A stretch of DNA of 26,884 bases, from the NCBI GenBank assembly GCA_900551665.1, contig URWW01000024.1, positions 1 to 26,884 of the forward strand, given 5' to 3'. Positions 21,837 to 26,884 of the stretch are shown here, piece after piece (the first letter of the stretch is position 1; each line of letters starts with the position of its first letter). The notes under the pieces were generated by a model. The model ran no database searches and had not been told where the DNA came from. It saw only the letters and a program-made list of their open reading frames with translations. The DNA comes from an uncultured Collinsella sp. Its GTDB lineage: Bacteria; Actinomycetota; Coriobacteriia; Coriobacteriales; Coriobacteriaceae. The position numbers and the translations under genes are program-made.

Positions 21837-22721
21837 TCACTCCCCGCACGGCGCACTCGTCAGCGAGGCGGCGAGTGCGATGAAATCTTCCGTGGTAAGC
21901 ACCTCGGCTCGGGCAGTCGGCGCGATTCCGCACGCTTCGAAGGCGACATCGAGCGCGTCTTTGTCAAAGCCGTTCGAGCTCATGGAGTTGCGAATGGTCT
22001 TGCGGCGCTGCGCGAAGGCAGCATCGACCACACGCGCTACGGCCTCGGCATCGGCGGAAGCCGCTCCCTCGCCCTCGACATCAGAAACATCCACGCGGTC
22101 GATTCTCACAACGGCGGAATCCACATGCGGCGCAGGCATAAAGCAGCGTGGAGGAACCTCGAAGCGCCCCGTGACCTCGCCGTACAGCGAGAGCTTCACC
22201 GTGTAAGCGCCATAGGCCTTGGTCCCCGGCACCGCGGCAATGCGATCGGCAACCTCCTTTTGAACCATGACGACGGCACGGCGAAGCGACGGCATGGTCT
22301 GGAAGAACTGCAGGATGATCGTGGCAGCAACGTTGTAGGGAAGGTTCGCCACGAGCAGCGTGGGTTCCCCCTCGCTCGCCTCGGCGATCGCCGCAGGCGG
22401 CACCGCGAGCGCGTCCCCCATGATGAAGCGGAAGTTGGAATGGTCCATGGCGTGTGCCGAGAGAACCGGCTCGAGCTCCGCGTCCATCTCGATGGACGTC
22501 ACGCGGGCAGCTTCCTGCACAAGTGCGAGCGTCAACGTGCCAATGCCCGGCCCCACCTCGAGCACGCGCTCGGAGCCCGTGAGCTCAGCCAACGCCATAA
22601 TGCGCTCGATGACATGATTGTCGATAAGGAAGTTCTGACCCAAGCGGTGCTTGGTCGCCAGGCCGAACGCTTCGAGCATCTCGCGCGTTGCCGTGGGGTT
22701 CGCAAGCGGGGATGTGGTCAT
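21837..22721 (-). CDS. rsmA: 16S rRNA (adenine1518-N6/adenine1519-N6)-dimethyltransferase, 294 aa
   Basis: KsgA/RsmA dimethylates two adjacent adenines near the 3' end of 16S rRNA late in small-subunit assembly, using S-adenosylmethionine. It shows HRLGQNFL, VLEVGPGIGTLT (SAM-binding motif I), SIEMD, and the catalytic NLPYN at 126-130. FAQRRKTIRNS marks the C-terminal domain. The ATG at 22721 has GGAG five bases ahead; a TTG at 22736 would add five residues. It is followed by tatD with a five-base gap. The 142 bases upstream carry a small GCGTGC/GCACGC hairpin. Confidence 0.94.
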   Translation of the reverse strand: MTTSPLANPTATREMLEAFGLATKHRLGQNFLIDNHVIERIMALAELTGSERVLEVGPGIGTLTLALVQEAARVTSIEMDAELEPVLSAHAMDHSNFRFIMGDALAVPPAAIAEASEGEPTLLVANLPYNVAATIILQFFQTMPSLRRAVVMVQKEVADRIAAVPGTKAYGAYTVKLSLYGEVTGRFEVPPRCFMPAPHVDSAVVRIDRVDVSDVEGEGAASADAEAVARVVDAAFAQRRKTIRNSMSSNGFDKDALDVAFEACGIAPTARAEVLTTEDFIALAASLTSAPCGE

Positions 22722-22863
22722 ACGCGCTCCATTCAAAAGCTCAACAAAGAAACCGACCGCCCAAAGTGCCCGAGGTTGCCGTAAGAGGGACGCGGCGTGC
22801 GTAAGGCACGCAAGCAGCGATCAAGCGGCAAGGTCGGGCGCCTCAGGTGGTCGGTCGGGTCCA

Positions 22864-24465
22864 TTAACCCAGACGGGGGAAGAGGGCATCGCCCTTCTCG
22901 ACCGGCAGACCGGCGGCCAGCTGGCCCCAGGTGCAGGACGCAGCCATGTCATCGGTCAGGCCTTCCGCCTCGCAGCCGATGCGGCGCAGAGCCTCGGCGC
23001 TCGTGCTCGGCATGAGCGGCATGAGCAGGTGGGCGGAGATGCGGATGGCCTCCAGCAGGTTCCAAATCACGTTGGCGAGCTCGCCGGCCTTAGCCGGATC
23101 CTTGGCCAGCGTCCAGGGCTCGGAATCCTCGATGTAGTGGTTGGCGGCATGGATCAGGTCCATGATCTCCTTGGCTGCATCCCCGTAGGCGAAGGCCTCC
23201 ATCTTGGCGGCATAGCGCTCGAAGATGCCCTCGGCAGCCGCTGCCAGCGGGTTCTCGGCGTAGCCGGCGGCCTCGGGATCGCGCTCGGGCGTGGCGCCCT
23301 CGAAGTACTTGATGCACATGTTGGTCGAGCGCGAAATGAGGTTGCCCCAGCTGTTGGCCAGGTCGGCGTTATAGACCTGCTCCATACGGCCGAAGCTGAT
23401 GGCGCCGTCGGTACCGGGGGTGACGTCGGTCATGAAATAGTAACGGTAGCCCTCGACACCGAGCTTCTCGATGACCTCGCGCGGGGCGATGGCGTTGCCA
23501 CGGGACTTGGACATCTTCTCGGCCTTGCCGGTCTCCTCGTTCTTAACGGTGAGGAAGCCATGGGCAAAAACATGCTCGGGAAGGGCCTCGCCCAGCGCCA
23601 TGAGCATGGCGGGCCAGATCACGCAGTGGAAGCGGATGATGTCCTTGCCCACGATGTGGGTCTGCGCGGGCCAGCGGTAGGCGAAGTCGGCCGCGGCCTC
23701 GTCGCCCTCGGCGCCGTAGCCCACGGCGGTCATGTAGTTGGTGAGCGCGTCGAACCACACGTAAGTGACGTGCTCATCGTCGAAGGGCACCTCGATGCCC
23801 CAGTCGAAGGACGTGCGGGAGACGGAGAGGTCGTTCAGGCCGCCCTCGACGAAGGAGCGCACCTCGTTCATGCGGAAGTCGGGCTGGACGAAGTCCGGAT
23901 GCTCGTCATAGAGCGCGAGCAGCTTGTCCTGGAACGCGGAGAGCTTGAAGAACCAGCTCTCCTCCTTGACGCGCTCGAGCGGACGGTCGCAGTCGGGGCA
24001 GAGGTGCTCGCCCTTGGTGCCGCGGGCCTCGTCGGCCTTGTCGACCTGGGTCTCGGTGAAGAAGGTCTCGTCCGGTACGCAGTACCAGCCGTCGTAGCTG
24101 CCCTTGTAGATGTAGCCGGCCTCCTGCATGCGCTCCCACAGGTACTGCACGGCGCGCTTCTGGCGGGGCTCGGTGGTGCGGATGAAGTCGTCGTTGGAGA
24201 TCTCCAGCTCGTCCCACAGTTCATGGAAGTGCGGGGCCTGGGAATCGCACCACTCCTGCGGGGTCATGCCATGCTTCTCGGCGGCCTCGGCGACCTTCTG
24301 GCCATGCTCGTCCATGCCGGTGAGGAACTTGACGCTGTAACCGGCGGCGCGGCGGTAGCGCGCCTGGACGTCGGCGATGATCGTGGAGTAAGCGGTGCCC
24401 AGGTGCGGGTCGGCGTTCACGTAGTAGATGGGCGTGGTGATGTAGTAGGACGGCTTCGAGCTCAT
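22864..24465 (-). CDS. metG: Methionyl-tRNA synthetase, 533 aa
   Basis: Class I aminoacyl-tRNA synthetase that charges tRNA-Met. It shows TPIYYVNADPHLGTAYS (HIGH-like motif at 21-24), FLTGMDEHGQKV, a connective domain with CPDC (156-159), VWFDALTNYMT, and KMSKS at 317-321. The anticodon domain follows, with NADLANSWGNL. The C-terminal tRNA-binding (Trbp111-like) extension found in some bacteria is missing; the length matches the short form. The ATG at 24465 (MSSKPSYYIT) fits the family; an upstream in-frame ATG adds 15 unlikely residues. GGAAGGAAG lies ahead. TAATAT with an extended TG (24509-24514) could be its -10. Confidence 0.96.
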   Translation of the reverse strand: MSSKPSYYITTPIYYVNADPHLGTAYSTIIADVQARYRRAAGYSVKFLTGMDEHGQKVAEAAEKHGMTPQEWCDSQAPHFHELWDELEISNDDFIRTTEPRQKRAVQYLWERMQEAGYIYKGSYDGWYCVPDETFFTETQVDKADEARGTKGEHLCPDCDRPLERVKEESWFFKLSAFQDKLLALYDEHPDFVQPDFRMNEVRSFVEGGLNDLSVSRTSFDWGIEVPFDDEHVTYVWFDALTNYMTAVGYGAEGDEAAADFAYRWPAQTHIVGKDIIRFHCVIWPAMLMALGEALPEHVFAHGFLTVKNEETGKAEKMSKSRGNAIAPREVIEKLGVEGYRYYFMTDVTPGTDGAISFGRMEQVYNADLANSWGNLISRSTNMCIKYFEGATPERDPEAAGYAENPLAAAAEGIFERYAAKMEAFAYGDAAKEIMDLIHAANHYIEDSEPWTLAKDPAKAGELANVIWNLLEAIRISAHLLMPLMPSTSAEALRRIGCEAEGLTDDMAASCTWGQLAAGLPVEKGDALFPRLG

Positions 24466-24508
24466 GACGCGCGGCTTCCTTCCCTCTTTGGTTTTGATGC
24501 AATGCTCC

Positions 24509-24514
24509 ATATTA
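24509..24514 (-). promoter_or_regulatory. Candidate extended -10 of metG
   Basis: On the minus strand this reads TGCTAATAT, a TGn-extended -10, about 44 bases ahead of the metG start in the 81-base gap after rsmI. No strong -35 was seen. Confidence 0.4.
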
Positions 24515-24546
24515 GCAGGTTGGGCGCATGAACCGCCACCCGGCCC

Positions 24547-25470
24547 TTATGCCTCTTGCTGCGCTTCGAGCACCAAGTTGTACACGTCGCGCTTCTTGCG
24601 CGAGTACTTCTGCGCCAAGCGCTTGGCCAGCGCGTTTGCCGAATCGCCGGCGGCGAGGCCCTCGGCGATATCCGAACGCAGCAGCTCCTCGGGATCGGCG
24701 GCAACACCTTCATCGACACCAGACGCAAGAACGGCCTGAAGGCGCTCGAGCTCCTCCTCACTCGGTGGCGCCACCACGATGACCATCTCGCCCTTGAGCT
24801 CGCCACGCTCGCGCAGCCGCTCGAGCAGAACCGGCGCCCCATCACGCAAAACTTCTTCGTGGAGCTTGGTGAGCTCACGGCACAACGCAACCACGCGCCC
24901 CGGGAACACCTCGGCGATCGCCTCAAGGGACGCCTCGGCCCGATGCGGAGACTCGTAGAACAGCAACGCGCCGGGGATGGATGCGAGACGACGCAGGCGC
25001 TTTACCCGTTCTCCATGTTTTCGCGGCAAAAAGCCCTCGAAGAAAAACTGATCGCACGGAATACCGGAGAGCACGAGCGCCGTCACACACGCGGACGGGC
25101 CCGGCAGGACCTCGACGCGCGCGCCCGCCTCGCGAGCCGCGTCGACCAGCACCTGGCCAGGATCGGAAACGCTCGGCATGCCGGCATCCGAGGCAAAGGC
25201 GATTCGCTCACCGGCGAGCAGCCGGTCCACGAGCTCGGGAGCACGCCGCGCGATCACGTTCTCGTCACAGCGGACAAGCGGCTTTGAAATGCCCAGATAT
25301 GCCAGGAGCTTCGAGGTCACGCGCGTGTCCTCGCAGCAAATCACATCCGCGTCGCGAAAAGCCTGCGCCGCTCGCGGGGTAAGGTCTCCCAGATTGCCGA
25401 TCGGCGTGCCGACCATGGAGAGCACGCCCTCCGCACCGGCGATGAGGCACTCCGTGTTGTTCTCCGCCAT
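24547..25470 (-). CDS. rsmI: 16S rRNA (cytidine1402-2'-O)-methyltransferase, 307 aa
   Basis: A SAM-dependent enzyme of the tetrapyrrole-methylase fold that methylates the ribose of C1402 in 16S rRNA. It shows VGTPIGNLGDLTPRA (family start), CEDTR, SDAGMPSVSDPG (94-105), LPGPSA (122-127), FFEGFLPRK and LLFYESPHR. Its length is slightly above the norm (about 285), with an acidic and Ala-rich tail. The ATG at 25470 lies three bases past the stop of the GH5-like gene, which implies co-transcription and coupling. Confidence 0.94.
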   Translation of the reverse strand: MAENNTECLIAGAEGVLSMVGTPIGNLGDLTPRAAQAFRDADVICCEDTRVTSKLLAYLGISKPLVRCDENVIARRAPELVDRLLAGERIAFASDAGMPSVSDPGQVLVDAAREAGARVEVLPGPSACVTALVLSGIPCDQFFFEGFLPRKHGERVKRLRRLASIPGALLFYESPHRAEASLEAIAEVFPGRVVALCRELTKLHEEVLRDGAPVLLERLRERGELKGEMVIVVAPPSEEELERLQAVLASGVDEGVAADPEELLRSDIAEGLAAGDSANALAKRLAQKYSRKKRDVYNLVLEAQQEA

Positions 25471-25473
25471 CCG

Positions 25474-26538
25474 CTACTCCATCATCGCGCGCTCGAGCGG
25501 CGCCAAGGCCACGCGGGCATCCCATGCCGCAATGCGGCGCTCCGTCTTCCAGGTTTGGAAGAACCATCCGTCCGCATCGTCGAATGTCGCGAGCTGATTG
25601 GAGACGAACACGCGCTCATACGCACGGCGCCCCTCAGGGGTCAGAGAAGATCCAGCCAGCACCGCAGCGCCCGACCACTCGCCGACGAACACCGGGAACC
25701 CAAGATCGGTCGCTCGGCGAATCAGGTCCTTGTTGCGCCCAAGCGCGGCGGCAAGGTCCCTCGGAGTGGTGATGTCTTGCGCGGTCTCATCGCGGAAGTG
25801 ATATAGGTGCAAATCCATCACGACGTTCTGGTATCGGTCGCCGGCCATGAAGCGCTTCCAGGCACCAGGATGGCCGGAATCCGAAAAGACGATGACCTTG
25901 CGGGAGGGCATGTGACGGCGAATCGCCTCATACGCATCGCGATAAAAATTGCGCAGGTAATGGCTGGGAATGCCCTCGGTCACAGTGAACAGGTTTTTGC
26001 GGACGCTCATCACGGGCGAGTCGAGCAGCTCGATACCGAGCAAGCCATCCCGCTCGCCATAGCGCTCCGCCAAGCGCTCGAGCGTCTCGAGCGCGACGGC
26101 GCGACCGCTCACAGACGAGTGCCAATCGCCGACGATATCGGGGGTCGCGGAAGACCCATTCGCATCGCCCTGCCCACCGGGAACGGTCGCCAAATCGAGC
26201 AGGACGCGCATCTCGTACTTCTCCGCCCACTCCAATGCGCGGTCGATGTAGTCGATACAAGAAATATAGGACTCGCGGTCGGTCTGCGAACCAAAAACGT
26301 GCCACGGCAAGGGGATGCGCACCGCGTTGAGGCCCATGGCGGACATGCGCTTGAAATCAGCCTCGGAGATAAAGGTCTCATAGTGCTCACGGACGCGCTC
26401 GTTATAGGCGACCGCACCCAGCACCTGCTGGAGCTCCCCATCATTTGAAGCGCCGGTGGCGGCAAATAACGACGGTGTGACCCATGGTTCCAAGATGAAC
26501 CAACCGGACAAATTGACACCGCGGATCCTGTCTGACAT
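25474..26538 (-). CDS. GH5-like glycoside hydrolase, possibly inactive; exo-beta-1,3-glucanase-like, 354 aa
   Basis: It resembles the exo-beta-1,3-glucanase branch of glycoside hydrolase family 5. RGVNLSGWFILEPWVTPSLF (6-25) matches the start of that group. NAVRIPLPW (71-79), the FPVFVGEWSG strand end with the likely nucleophile Glu287, DLHLYHF (242-248) and GWFFQTWK (324-331) also fit. The acid/base position differs: where the family has N-E-P after the fourth strand, this has LLDSP (171-175), so Ser174 replaces the usual Glu. No signal peptide is visible, so it would act in the cytoplasm, if at all, on short or phosphorylated sugars. The ATG at 26538 has GAGGGGAG ahead. It leads an operon with rsmI. 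Confidence 0.8.
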   Translation of the reverse strand: MSDRIRGVNLSGWFILEPWVTPSLFAATGASNDGELQQVLGAVAYNERVREHYETFISEADFKRMSAMGLNAVRIPLPWHVFGSQTDRESYISCIDYIDRALEWAEKYEMRVLLDLATVPGGQGDANGSSATPDIVGDWHSSVSGRAVALETLERLAERYGERDGLLGIELLDSPVMSVRKNLFTVTEGIPSHYLRNFYRDAYEAIRRHMPSRKVIVFSDSGHPGAWKRFMAGDRYQNVVMDLHLYHFRDETAQDITTPRDLAAALGRNKDLIRRATDLGFPVFVGEWSGAAVLAGSSLTPEGRRAYERVFVSNQLATFDDADGWFFQTWKTERRIAAWDARVALAPLERAMME

Positions 26539-26641
26539 CGGTGCTCCCCTCGAGTTTCGGTCGACGCGGCAAGAGCCGCCGCAATACAATCCTAATACCC
26601 CAAGCCAACTCGTCACGATCGGACGGGCGTGGAACTGATAC

Positions 26642-26670
26642 AAAAAAGACCTCCTGTCTCCAGGAGGTCT
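26642..26670 (-). terminator. Terminator of the tRNA-Phe gene
   Basis: A perfect 10-bp stem, AGACCTCCTG and CAGGAGGTCT (26661-26670 with 26647-26656), has a GAGA loop and is followed by a U-run on the minus strand. It lies 16 bases past the tRNA. Confidence 0.92.
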
Positions 26671-26685
26671 CTTCAATGACGAGGG

Positions 26686-26758
<73 letters not shown>

Positions 26759-26787
26759 AAGTCATGCTGTCGCTTACAGCGGTGATT

Positions 26788-26815
26788 ACTATACCAAATT
26801 GAAAAACTCGGTCAA
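26788..26815 (-). promoter_or_regulatory. Promoter of tRNA-Phe
   Basis: On the minus strand: TTGACC (26810-26815), a 16-bp spacer and TATAGT (26788-26793), 30 bases ahead of the mature 5' end. This is the best sigma-A-type match in the window. Confidence 0.8.
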
Positions 26816-26856
26816 GCGACTTTTTGAAAATCTAACAGTTTAGATAACAGGTGATG

Positions 26857-26882
26857 ATTCGGGGACCGCAAGGCCCCCGAAT
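26857..26882. terminator. Hairpin at the right edge
   Basis: ATTCGGGG and CCCCGAAT form an 8-bp stem with a 10-base loop. No U-run follows on the minus strand; on the plus strand the window ends. It may close a gene outside the window. Confidence 0.4.
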
Positions 26883-26884
26883 GC

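Noticed and set aside
22651..24531. A 626-codon plus-strand frame opposite metG
   Set aside because: Low-complexity Gly/Val/Leu/His text, antisense to a clear methionyl-tRNA synthetase.
24466..24546. T-box or other riboswitch ahead of metG
   Set aside because: The gap is only 81 bases with no T-box sequence or specifier stem.

Overview
The window looks like a stretch of a Coriobacteriia chromosome (Actinomycetota), most likely Collinsella or a close relative. The reasons are the high G+C content and strong G/C third-position bias, the split two-subunit transketolase, the paired YhgE/Pip membrane proteins, the PhoP/PhoR- and VanR/VanS-type two-component systems, and the orphan AbiEi/DUF559-like nuclease gene. 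The genus is an inference from gene style and not from a marker gene. There is no phage, integrase, CRISPR array, insertion sequence or rRNA operon here.

Layout from left to right. Almost everything is transcribed leftward (minus strand). 1-738 holds the start of a class I/II (AspT/MocR-like) aminotransferase that runs off the left edge. 739-1674 is a long, mostly non-coding gap with a short direct repeat, a possible 70-aa plus-strand gene and two strong hairpins. 1675-6447 is a two-gene operon of YhgE/Pip-family membrane proteins with a candidate repressor operator over its promoter. 6687-8711 is htpG (Hsp90) with a HAIR-like inverted repeat at its promoter. 9156-10148 is a lone plus-strand gene with a PD-(D/E)XK nuclease-like C-terminus. 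10369-12136 encodes the two transketolase subunits, and 12329-13009 a fructose-6-phosphate aldolase-type transaldolase, so this is a non-oxidative pentose-phosphate block. A perfect LacI-type palindrome sits in front of the transketolase genes.

13187-16349 is a phosphate block: a PhoR-like kinase, a PhoP-like regulator and a solitary pstB, whose promoter carries direct repeats spaced like PhoP boxes. 16540-18714 is a second two-component system of VanS/VanR type. It is divergent from 19096-20445, an exported S11 D-alanyl-D-alanine carboxypeptidase, which suggests a cell-wall link. No vanHAX-type resistance genes are present.

20541-26538 is a leftward housekeeping run: a GH5-like glycosidase, rsmI, metG, ksgA, tatD and a small membrane protein, several with tight spacing or overlap. 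At the right edge, tRNA-Phe(GAA) has its own promoter and terminator. Points most worth a second look are the GH5 protein lacking its usual acid/base Glu, the Pho-box-like repeats at orphan pstB, the HAIR-like site at htpG, the LacI-type palindrome at tkt, the orphan nuclease-like gene, and a U4-C69 mismatch in the tRNA-Phe acceptor stem.
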